Assembly (NCBI GenBank): GCA_965230495.1
Contig: OZ246004.1
Coordinates: 744,001 to 808,000 of the forward strand
Direction of reading: 5' to 3'
From: JACJYM01 sp965230495
GTDB lineage: Bacteria > Bacteroidota > Bacteroidia > Chitinophagales > Saprospiraceae
Length of the DNA stretch: 64,000 nt
Below are positions 53,605 to 60,411 of the stretch, piece by piece. How positions within the stretch are numbered: the stretch's first letter is position 1; the number at the start of each line of letters is the position of its first letter. Both the position numbers and the translations under genes were made by a program. The notes under the pieces were generated by a model. That model had not been told where the DNA came from and did not search any database. It saw only the letters and a list, made by a program, of their open reading frames with translations.

Positions 53605-54491
53605 TTAAGGCAATTCACTATAAATGGGGTTCACTATATCGGGCAAAGCAAAAAGTTCGGTATTTACTTGTGGATGGTGGTCTTTCTGAAGCTTTGATCG
53701 ACAAAAAGACACTATTACTTAATTTTACTGAGGCTGACCCTTCACGACTTCACATGGATTATTACCGTAACGCCAAAAGCCTCAAGAAGCGTAAAAATGG
53801 CGTTGTCTACTATCATTTCGTACTGTCCTTTTCTAAAATTGATTCTCCGAATATTACAGATGAAATGCTTATGGATATCATGTATAAGTTTTGTGAACTC
53901 AGAGGTATAAGTAACAATCTGGTACTTGGAAAAATACATTCCTTTGAGGCTCATAAGCACATACATATATTTTCGAGTTCTAATGCGTTGAGATCGTCGA
54001 GACCTATTAGAATAGATAGAAAGCACCTCAAGACTTTGTGTCGCCAAATGGAAGCGTACCAATTGGAACGGTATGGTCAGGCTATGGAAAATAGTATTGT
54101 CCATTTAAATCGCCCTGAATTAGAAAAGGTCAATTACATTAAGAGAGATCGAACACGTAGAAAGCGTAGAGAAACAGCTATGAACGAAAGACTGGGTCAT
54201 GCAACAAAATCTAATAAGGAAATAGCTCGTGAGATTTTAAATGACCTATTAGACAAATCTGAAAGTTTTGATGACTTTGTTAGTCAGTTAGAAAACCATG
54301 ATGATTTTGAATTATATAGCTACAGATCGAAACTTCGCGGATGCCTCTACAAGAACAAAAAATACAGGTGGTCTACTCTTAATGTGGATAAATCCAGATT
54401 GTCTCGATTTTACGAAATCGAATCCAAATTGAAAGAATTGGAACTCATCCGAGAGACATTCCGAGGTCGAGATATAGGATTGGAGAGGTAG
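53598..54491 (+). CDS. Relaxase / mobilization nuclease
   Basis: A 297-residue relaxase that nicks oriT. The family pattern is visible as YYHFVLSFSK at residues 71-80 and the metal-binding HUH-type triad AHKHIHIFSSSN (H119, H121, H123). A candidate catalytic Tyr lies near residue 22 (VRYLLVDGG). The C-terminal part is basic and helical (RDRTRRKRRETAMNERL), suited to DNA binding. It is at the short end for a relaxase. Its order behind the coupling and accessory genes is typical of mobilizable elements. Three strong inverted repeats follow it. Confidence 0.82.
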   Translation: MLIKAIHYKWGSLYRAKQKVRYLLVDGGLSEALIDKKTLLLNFTEADPSRLHMDYYRNAKSLKKRKNGVVYYHFVLSFSKIDSPNITDEMLMDIMYKFCELRGISNNLVLGKIHSFEAHKHIHIFSSSNALRSSRPIRIDRKHLKTLCRQMEAYQLERYGQAMENSIVHLNRPELEKVNYIKRDRTRRKRRETAMNERLGHATKSNKEIAREILNDLLDKSESFDDFVSQLENHDDFELYSYRSKLRGCLYKNKKYRWSTLNVDKSRLSRFYEIESKLKELELIRETFRGRDIGLER

Positions 54492-54495
54492 GGTA

Positions 54496-54520
54496 CATAG
54501 GGACGACCTAAGTCCCTATG
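54496..54520 (+). other. Inverted repeat 1 downstream of the relaxase
   Basis: CATAGGGAC (54496-54504) pairs perfectly with GTCCCTATG (54512-54520) around a 7-base loop. It starts only 4 bp after the relaxase stop and is not followed by a T run, so a terminator is less likely than a nick-site hairpin. Confidence 0.6.
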
Positions 54521-54521
54521 C

Positions 54522-54572
54522 AAGATACATTATTACACCTTAGTACTAAACAGGAGGTAATAATGTTATCTT
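54522..54572 (+). other. Inverted repeat 2 downstream of the relaxase
   Basis: AAGATACATTATTACACCT (54522-54540) is nearly a perfect inverted copy of the segment 54552-54572, which begins AGGAGGTAATAATG and ends TTATCTT; there are a few one-base gaps. The loop is about 11 bases. Confidence 0.6.
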
Positions 54573-54623
54573 GCGTAAGTTTTATCGTTTTCAAAAACAA
54601 GAAGTCTCTAAAACTTACATAAG
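54570..54623 (+). other. Inverted repeat 3 downstream of the relaxase
   Basis: CTTGCGTAAGTTTTA (54570-54584) and TAAAACTTACATAAG (54609-54623) are inverted copies with two mismatches; the inner 10 bp are perfect, the spacer is 24 bp. It overlaps the end of repeat 2. No gene is seen from here to 54880. Confidence 0.6.
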
Positions 54624-54900
54624 ACAACCACTAAACTAAAGTGATGTTTGAATGAAAAATATGGGTAGGAGAGGGAATAGTATTTCACTTCAATCTTCAC
54701 TTGCCTATCTTCTGCATTTTACCTTCTCTGATTTTGTGAAAATTGAGAGGTGGTAAAATGTATTAGAAAGTTTTTTTATAGATATGGAACTATTTGTTAT
54801 TCATAAAGGTTTGAATTTTTACAAGTGTGAAAAGTCACATTTCCTTTTTCTTTGAAATCAAGGTTAATCTAGCATCCGGATGCATAATAAATCTATTATT

Positions 54901-55086
54901 ATGAAGCATATTTTGCTAGTTATATTAATATTGTTGACACTTTTAGTTGTTAACTATTTTGTTGTAACGCTTGTTATTAGCTGGATGAGTTGTGACGTTG
55001 GAGCTTTGATATATATGATCGTACTAACTTTTACAGTACTTCAAATAGCTGTATATCGGATGGTCAGAGACTATAATTTTGCATAG
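54901..55086 (+). CDS. Possible small two-helix membrane protein
   Basis: A 61-residue frame from ATG 54901 (an ATG at 54880 gives 68 residues). It has two hydrophobic helices (residues about 2-20 and 27-47) and a short basic tail. It lies in the otherwise gene-poor stretch 54492-55508, so its coding status is only supported by length, position and typical membrane-protein composition. Confidence 0.4.
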   Translation: MKHILLVILILLTLLVVNYFVVTLVISWMSCDVGALIYMIVLTFTVLQIAVYRMVRDYNFA

Positions 55087-55249
55087 CAAGCGAAAAAAAG
55101 TATGCCCCGTAAGGGAAGAGAATTTCATCAAATACTACATTTATGCTTTTCATGTATTATTTTGATTTAGAATTAATTATTTTAGCAACTTTAGAAGAAA
55201 AAGAAAAAGCAAAACTGGCAGGTACAAATTTAAAAGTTGGTTATGAGTA

Positions 55250-55403
55250 ACGACACCTGCAAAAAGAAGAAAATGTACCGACAGCGTACATGTACTAGAA
55301 ATGAAGAGAGTGATTATGAATATCCTCTCATGGAAGACTTAAGGAGAAGTTGAGTATAACGATTACGAAGAAACTCTCCTTTGGATTAAAATTTTAAGGC
55401 CTT
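55250..55403 (+). ncRNA. Candidate structured non-coding transcript
   Basis: From 55087 to 55508 no convincing gene is present; the best alternative is a 32-codon frame at 55152-55250. The stretch holds ATGTAC (55273-55278) with GTACAT (55286-55291), a larger stem AGGAGAAGTT (55342-55351) with AAACTCTCCT (55371-55380, one bulged A), and ends in the strong terminator at 55404. The repeated hairpins before a terminator suggest a small RNA or an attenuated leader. Low certainty. Confidence 0.3.
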
Positions 55404-55438
55404 AAAGCCACGAATTTCGCGAGTTCGTGGCTTTTTTT
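55404..55438 (+). terminator. Strong intrinsic terminator in the island
   Basis: A perfect 11-bp stem, AAAGCCACGAA (55404-55414) with TTCGTGGCTTT (55424-55434), loop of nine bases, followed by further T residues. It closes the plus-strand transcript that includes the candidate small RNA. Confidence 0.85.
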
Positions 55439-55508
55439 ATTCATTTATACAACCCCATTTAATATAGATGATAAGAGCTGAATTTAATTGAAGACAACTG
55501 TAATAGCT

Positions 55509-55826
55509 TTATCTTCGCATATCTATTTCTTTAGACATACCCTTTTTAATTTGCTCAATTTCTTGAAGTCTTTTTTTCTTTACGGAGTTGCTTTGTTCGG
55601 TTTGTAAATAAGCCGATTTTTTTAGGATATCTGCTTCTCGTTGTCTTCGTTGTTTTAGCATTGCAGTGTTATACCCGTGTGCATACCCAGCACAATAGGT
55701 TTCTACGTATTTTGGAAAGATTAACGATTTTAACAAAGAAAACTCTCGTTTTGGTTGTCGAGACATTCCAGCACTTGCATCATTGAATCCTGCCCAATAC
55801 CCTTTTTCTCTTGTATTACTCATCAC
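55509..55826 (-). CDS. Small basic island protein of unknown function
   Basis: Not recognised. 105 residues (an in-frame ATG three bases later is equally good), with a Gly/Tyr-rich repeat-like N-terminus (GYWAGFNDASAGM and CAGYAHGYNTAM look like a duplicated GYxxGxN motif) and a basic, helical C-terminus (KKRLQEIEQIKKGMSKEI). No signal peptide. It lies opposite the neighbouring small genes. Confidence 0.5.
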   Translation of the reverse strand: MMSNTREKGYWAGFNDASAGMSRQPKREFSLLKSLIFPKYVETYCAGYAHGYNTAMLKQRRQREADILKKSAYLQTEQSNSVKKKRLQEIEQIKKGMSKEIDMRR

Positions 55827-56002
55827 TATATATAATGCTTTTTATCAACAAAAAGTGCTGAGATTTGTCAGTTTTTTTAAGACTTTTATATTTTCGAGAG
55901 GTATCGGATCAACGACAAGTTTGCTGATTGATTTTCGAAAAATTTACAAAAAAGTCACACAAAATTGGGTTATATTTGAAACGAAGAAACATCAGCAAAG
56001 AA

Positions 56003-56305
56003 ATGACAACTGAAATTCAAAAACTTGGTTACTTGGAGATATTCATAAATCCTGAAAATGGAAGGATTTCCTCTCATTACTTAAATGAAAAGGATAGTAT
56101 GTTTATTGATGAATCTGGCTACTTAAAAAACCATTCTTTGAATTTAACATATGTAAAGGAAATTATAGCGGAAATACTTGGGATAGGAGGGAATGAAGTT
56201 CATTTCTCTAACACTCAGGTTAGACATATTAGTTACTCTAGTACAGAAGAGGTAAACATTAAGTTATCTAATAGCTTCTTATTTAAAGAATGTAAGATGC
56301 CTTGA
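56003..56305 (+). CDS. Small island protein of unknown function
   Basis: Not recognised. From ATG 56003 the frame gives 100 residues (an in-frame ATG at 55928 adds 25 basic residues). Composition looks like a small alpha/beta protein (LGYLEIFINPENGRISSHYL, ILGIGGNEVHFSNTQV). No transmembrane helix. Confidence 0.5.
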   Translation: MTTEIQKLGYLEIFINPENGRISSHYLNEKDSMFIDESGYLKNHSLNLTYVKEIIAEILGIGGNEVHFSNTQVRHISYSSTEEVNIKLSNSFLFKECKMP

Positions 56306-56359
56306 GAACATATTAATTTAGTAATTTTTCTTAGAACTGATTGGGTTTATCCTTATGAT

Positions 56360-56659
56360 TTGGCATATAACTTGTTTGAAGTGATTCTCACTCCTTATAA
56401 AGAATGGCATCCTGTTAATAGAATACCAGAAGATACTTCGGAAGAATCTCTAGAGCTTTTTGAGAACATTTTAGAGCTAATCAGCCCCTACCTTAAATCG
56501 CTTATAAAGACACAAATTGATAATTCCAGTTTTGATTTATATTTTCATAAACCTAAATGGGAAGAGGAATGTGTGCCTGATACAGGAGCCGATGGGTTTA
56601 AGTGTAAAGGGATGATTATGACCAAAGAAGAATATTTCGAGAAATATTTCGTAAGATAA
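56360..56659 (+). CDS. Small acidic island protein of unknown function
   Basis: Not recognised. 99 residues, starting at TTG 56360, with a helical acidic centre (EDTSEESLELFENILELI) and the C-terminal segment CVPDTGADGFKCKGMIMTKEEY. Follows the previous small gene on the same strand after 54 bp. The non-ATG start lowers confidence. Confidence 0.4.
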   Translation: MAYNLFEVILTPYKEWHPVNRIPEDTSEESLELFENILELISPYLKSLIKTQIDNSSFDLYFHKPKWEEECVPDTGADGFKCKGMIMTKEEYFEKYFVR

Positions 56660-56714
56660 AATTAAGATGCTAAGATTCAGCACATTGCCTTTGAAAGTAA
56701 TATGTTGGTGCTAA

Positions 56715-57254
56715 TCATAACAACCTATCGGCATAGCCAGATAGCACAGAAGCTCTTTGGTTGAAAGCATCAGAAAGAATACGACAATTATTTCTGTGTT
56801 TACATTTATCAATATAAGCAGAATACCCCCGTGATATAGATTGAGCAATATTTAGTGGAACGCCTTTGCCTAAGTTTATGAATGTATCTAAAAGATGAGG
56901 GGCTAAATCCATTCCGCCACTAGTCATGCCGACAGCCCAAGCTTCTTCTTCGATAGCGTAGAACAAAGTTGTGGAAGAGGCGACTTTATATCGATCTTCT
57001 TCTTTAAAGGATACGAAAGCAGGATAATAATACACGGTATTCATTATGGGAACTTCGTACAGTTCTTCAAATGAAAAGTTATCATTAGCCCATTCAAAAA
57101 AAGCATTATCAGACGTATGTCCATAATCAAATGGTTCATAATGACCTGCTTTAAGTTGAGAGGTGAGTTCATAACGATCAATATTTGAGAAGTCAAAGTT
57201 TTGAAGTGAAAAATCACATGTAATAAAAGCCGATATGTTTGTTGTTGTTTCCAT
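56715..57254 (-). CDS. Island protein of unknown function, 179 residues
   Basis: Not recognised. A soluble protein with many aromatic and acidic residues, for example FFEWANDNFSFEELYEVP and AFVSFKEEDRYKVAS, and a pattern GMTSGGMDLAPHLLDTF near residues 109-125. The composition resembles small plasmid or phage proteins that work on ssDNA or antirestriction, but no motif supports that. A long hairpin at 57293-57363 lies in its 5' leader. Confidence 0.5.
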   Translation of the reverse strand: METTTNISAFITCDFSLQNFDFSNIDRYELTSQLKAGHYEPFDYGHTSDNAFFEWANDNFSFEELYEVPIMNTVYYYPAFVSFKEEDRYKVASSTTLFYAIEEEAWAVGMTSGGMDLAPHLLDTFINLGKGVPLNIAQSISRGYSAYIDKCKHRNNCRILSDAFNQRASVLSGYADRLL

Positions 57255-57292
57255 AATAAAAAGGAATTAAGAAATAAATATGCTTTGAAGTG

Positions 57293-57363
57293 GGTGAAGC
57301 TAAAAAGCAATAGGCAAGGAGGAATCCGTAGGAGCATTCCTTGTCCTATTGATTGGCTTCACC
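57293..57363 (-). promoter_or_regulatory. Long branched inverted repeat in an intergenic leader
   Basis: GGTGAAGC (57293-57300) pairs with GCTTCACC (57356-57363), and inside it CAATAGG (57308-57314) pairs with CCTATTG (57345-57351), with further near-symmetric CAAGGA / TCCTTG (57315-57320 and 57338-57343). It sits between the 473-residue gene and the 179-residue gene, both on the minus strand, 38 bp upstream of the latter. It could be a leader structure, a processing signal or a terminator. Confidence 0.5.
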
Positions 57364-57416
57364 AAACTTTGCAGATTTTATTTCGTTCCTTTTGTATGGG
57401 AACTATCATTCAAACC

Positions 57417-58838
57417 TTATTTCGTTTTTAGGCGATTTTTCATCTGAATGGAAAATAAATCATCGGCTAAAGCTCTTTTTTCTTTGATGAATTTGAGGGT
57501 CTTTTGGAAGGCTTTGATATCTAGTTGCTTGGTGTCCAAATGATAAATGCCAAGATCAGCTAGAGATTCCTTTCCACTTTTCATAGGTTGAAAGTTAGTA
57601 AGCCGAGAAAGATCGATTTGAAGTTGAGAAATATCTGTTTGAGAAAGAATACGGCGTGTGTTGTAGCCTAATTCTGAGAGGATAATATATCCAATTTCTC
57701 TTTGGGTTCGATTAGGCATGGTGTTATTTCGGAGTGGTATTGGAAATATAGCGGAGGCAATATTCATGGATTGAAGTATCTTGAAAGGAAAAACAAGGTT
57801 AATGGCTCTTAGGTTTTTGGCTCCTGTAAAGGGAAGAGTGTGGTCCGGCAATTTCAAAGTGAACTGTTCTTTTTGCAGATAAATACTTCTGCTACCGTCA
57901 AGATTAAGTTTTGATGAAATGCCCTTTCGTAGTTCAAAGGAAATATCTTCTGAAATCAAATTAGATAAATTTTCGGCTTCCTTTTTAAAAGTATCAAGTT
58001 GTATTTTCTTGATTTGAAGTTTAGTTTCTAACTTTTCTATTTTCGGATCACCAAGTGGTAAGGTATTTAATTCCTTTCTTAGTTCTTGAATTTCTGCTTT
58101 CGTACTTTCTATCTCATGGGTTTTGTCAGCGAGCGTTTTGGATAATTCTTTCTGTTGAGATTTGATTTTTTGCAAACCGCGATCTATGTCTTTGACCGAT
58201 GAGACTTGCGACCCACCAAAAGTTCGGGAGATTTCCAGTTTCGTTTCCGCGGAAATATTGTCGCTACTTTCCACTTGGTTTAGGGCATCACTGAAGGCAT
58301 CAGTATTCCCAAAGTCTGCTGCAAAGATGATACGCTCAATGGCTTTCTTTTCCTCTGGTGGTTTGGTTGATGCTAATTCATGCAAACGGAGGAAGTTCTT
58401 CCAGTTTTCGACCCAAAGTGCCATTTTGTGGTTATCCTCAAAACGAGATAGGAAATCTTGGAGTATGGCGATAGGTGTTTTGCCTTGTGCCAGAAGCTCC
58501 TTTTTTAGACCCTTGATTTCTTCTTCGGGAGATAGATTATTCTCCCTCAACTGCAACTCATTATCTAGTTCCTGCACTTCATCTTCTGAAATTTCATCAC
58601 CTAGCATTTCGCTAAAAAAGTCTAGTTCTTGTTCCAACTCATTTTCAGCTTTCAGTTTTTCTTTTTGTTCTACTTTGGCTTGTTCTTGTCTTTGTTCAGC
58701 GGTAAAATGGGGTTGTTCAAAAGATGGGGTTTGATTCTCTTCCAGAGAATCAGCGGACTCGTTGGAGTCCGCATATGGTAACTTAACCGAATGATCTGGC
58801 AAACGATCGGGCATCACCTTATTATACCATGAGATCAA
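57417..58838 (-). CDS. Large coiled-coil island protein of unknown function
   Basis: Not recognised. 473 residues. The first 110 are acidic and Gln/Glu-rich (ELEQELDFFSEMLGDEISED). A predicted coiled coil runs from about residue 205 to 300 (LQKIKSQQKELSKTLADK). The last 170 residues look folded, with the segment LPFTGAKNLRAINLVFPF. There is no membrane segment. It starts 8 bp after the stop of the 148-residue gene upstream on the same strand, so the two form a pair. Both start in a region flanked by the recombinase gene. Confidence 0.55.
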   Translation of the reverse strand: MISWYNKVMPDRLPDHSVKLPYADSNESADSLEENQTPSFEQPHFTAEQRQEQAKVEQKEKLKAENELEQELDFFSEMLGDEISEDEVQELDNELQLRENNLSPEEEIKGLKKELLAQGKTPIAILQDFLSRFEDNHKMALWVENWKNFLRLHELASTKPPEEKKAIERIIFAADFGNTDAFSDALNQVESSDNISAETKLEISRTFGGSQVSSVKDIDRGLQKIKSQQKELSKTLADKTHEIESTKAEIQELRKELNTLPLGDPKIEKLETKLQIKKIQLDTFKKEAENLSNLISEDISFELRKGISSKLNLDGSRSIYLQKEQFTLKLPDHTLPFTGAKNLRAINLVFPFKILQSMNIASAIFPIPLRNNTMPNRTQREIGYIILSELGYNTRRILSQTDISQLQIDLSRLTNFQPMKSGKESLADLGIYHLDTKQLDIKAFQKTLKFIKEKRALADDLFSIQMKNRLKTK

Positions 58839-58846
58839 CGATTTTT

Positions 58847-59290
58847 CTAATTTCTCTCTCTTGGGTCTAATCCCTCAGAAACTTCCGCCCAATTTTCACA
58901 GGAAATCTTGTGTCCTTCCATAGAAACAGAATAGAACTTATAGGCTTCAAAAAACCGTTTGCGTTCATCTGGTGTTAATCCTAATTTGGCAAACTCAGAC
59001 TTTAATTGTGAAGGATTTAAAAGGTTCATTTCTTCGCTTGATAGCTTCACAAAGTGGTCAAAGATCGCTTTGTTGTCACCAGAAAGGGTGTCGGGATTAA
59101 GTATTCTACTAGCCTTGCCATAGTCGATCTTGGAATCAGTCGACTGAGCCATCATGTCAGAATTTGCCCCAACAGCGAGAGCCAAAGATAGCAAAACCCC
59201 GAATCGAATCTGCTTGAATTTCTCCGCAACATCTTCGCTAAGTTGCTTCATTTTGTCACCCCCTGATTCCAGCCATTCTTGCAGCTTCAT
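58847..59290 (-). CDS. Island protein with an N-terminal hydrophobic segment, unknown function
   Basis: Not recognised. I use ATG 59290 (MKLQEWLESGGDKMKQL); an in-frame ATG at 59377 adds 29 residues and would begin one base from the inverted repeat at 59379. One hydrophobic stretch (about residues 28-44, GVLLSLALAVGANSDMMAQ) looks like a signal anchor or signal peptide. The rest is helical and charged (SSEEMNLLNPSQLKSEFAKL, GLTPDERKRFFEAYKFY). It is paired with the 473-residue gene. Confidence 0.5.
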   Translation of the reverse strand: MKLQEWLESGGDKMKQLSEDVAEKFKQIRFGVLLSLALAVGANSDMMAQSTDSKIDYGKASRILNPDTLSGDNKAIFDHFVKLSSEEMNLLNPSQLKSEFAKLGLTPDERKRFFEAYKFYSVSMEGHKISCENWAEVSEGLDPRERN

Positions 59291-59378
59291 CAGTTTAATA
59301 ATACTCTTTATGGAGCCATTGTCAATGAGTGAAAAGTGTGTTCTGCTCAGATTTGAAAATTGTCCAACATGTATCATT

Positions 59379-59408
59379 TGTAAACCTAAATGGTCGTTTA
59401 GGTTTACA
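59379..59408. other. Perfect inverted repeat upstream of the recombinase
   Basis: TGTAAACCTAAA (59379-59390) and TTTAGGTTTACA (59397-59408) are perfect inverted copies around a 6-base spacer. The spacer and right arm begin with GGTCGTTTA (59392-59400), whose inverted copy TAAACGACC recurs at 59503-59511. The block lies between divergent genes and ahead of the serine recombinase, a usual place for res or operator sites. Confidence 0.7.
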
Positions 59409-59580
59409 TGGCGTATTTGATTGAAAATGAAATGTTTATGAAGCCGTTTCCTTTGTAGGTGGAATGCGAAAATTTTTATAAATTTGTCATAATTTGTTAA
59501 ATTAAACGACCGTATTTTTTTACACTTTTGACCTCCATTTGATACTGTCTTTTTAGAAAAATATTACCTAATTTTGAAAC

Positions 59581-60159
59581 ATGGCACGGTACGGATATGC
59601 AAGGGTCTCAATGACTTCTCAATGTTTGGATTTACAAATAGATGCTCTGAAGGAGGCTAAGTGTGAGAGGATATTTTCTGAGAAAATATCGACCAGAAAG
59701 AAGGTGCTTCCAAAGCTTCAACAAATGCTTTCTCATCTGACGAAAGGCGATACTGTTATTTGCTATAAGTTGGATAGGTTAGGGCGATCACTACTGGAGT
59801 TAGTAAATCTAGTTTCTGGTTTTGAAAGTAAGGGTGTACGGTTAATTTCAATCGTAGATGGCATTGATACAGCAAAATCTGGTTCCAAACTACTATTAAA
59901 TATTATGATGTGTATTGCTGATTTTGAACGTGAAATGATCCGTGAAAGGACAATTGCAGGATTAGAAGCAGCAAAAAAGCGAGGCGTAAAATTAGGTCGT
60001 CCTGTAATAGTAAATAATGATCGGGAAAGAAAGAAGAAAAGAGTAATAGCCTTACATCGGGAAGGAAAAACGCCAACGGAGATAAAGCGACTGGTTTCTA
60101 TTTCTAGACCTACTATTTATAAATATGTCCAAGAGATGGAGGTGTTGAGCCTAACATAA
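59581..60159 (+). CDS. Serine recombinase (resolvase/invertase family)
   Basis: A 192-residue resolvase/invertase. The catalytic Ser10 lies in YGYARVSMTSQ. The conserved arginine segment DRLGRSLLELVNLV and helix E (LLLNIMMCIADFEREMIRERT) are present, and a C-terminal HTH for DNA contact lies at about 150-185 (GKTPTEIKRLVSISRPTIYKYV). It is the short type that resolves or inverts DNA at paired sites, rather than a large serine integrase. It stands beside inverted repeats and upstream of the SpvB/RHS gene, so resolution of the element or inversion of neighbouring DNA are both possible. Confidence 0.9.
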   Translation: MARYGYARVSMTSQCLDLQIDALKEAKCERIFSEKISTRKKVLPKLQQMLSHLTKGDTVICYKLDRLGRSLLELVNLVSGFESKGVRLISIVDGIDTAKSGSKLLLNIMMCIADFEREMIRERTIAGLEAAKKRGVKLGRPVIVNNDRERKKKRVIALHREGKTPTEIKRLVSISRPTIYKYVQEMEVLSLT

Positions 60160-60411
60160 AACAGAGCTTGTGATAATTAAAACCTGTAAGCCACAAACTA
60201 AGCCGAGTGCTTGTAAAAACAAGGTGGATCGCCCAATGGGTGCTGTGTTAAGTTAAATGATGATTGGCAGACCTTGATGATAACAAAAAATGACTTGATC
60301 TTTGCGAGTAGGTTTTAAGTAATGAGAATAAAAGAAATCAGTGTAAATAAATAGAAGAAATAACTTAACTTTACTGAACTAATTCATTTTAAGCCAAAAA
60401 ATAGAAGAAAT

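Noticed and set aside
53742..54104. Minus-strand frame of 120 codons
   Set aside because: It lies entirely inside the relaxase gene on the other strand, whose motifs are clear.
55783..56013. Plus-strand frame of 76 codons
   Set aside because: It overlaps the start of the minus-strand 105-residue gene and has Phe-rich, low-complexity composition.
58162..58734. Plus-strand Ser/Cys-rich frame of 190 codons
   Set aside because: It is antisense to the acidic, coiled-coil part of the 473-residue gene; Glu/Lys-rich coding often yields Ser/Phe-rich frames on the opposite strand.
57417..59377. Possible single gene split by a frameshift (473- and 177-residue frames)
   Set aside because: The upstream frame ends with its own stop 8 bp before an ATG, and neither protein looks truncated at the junction.
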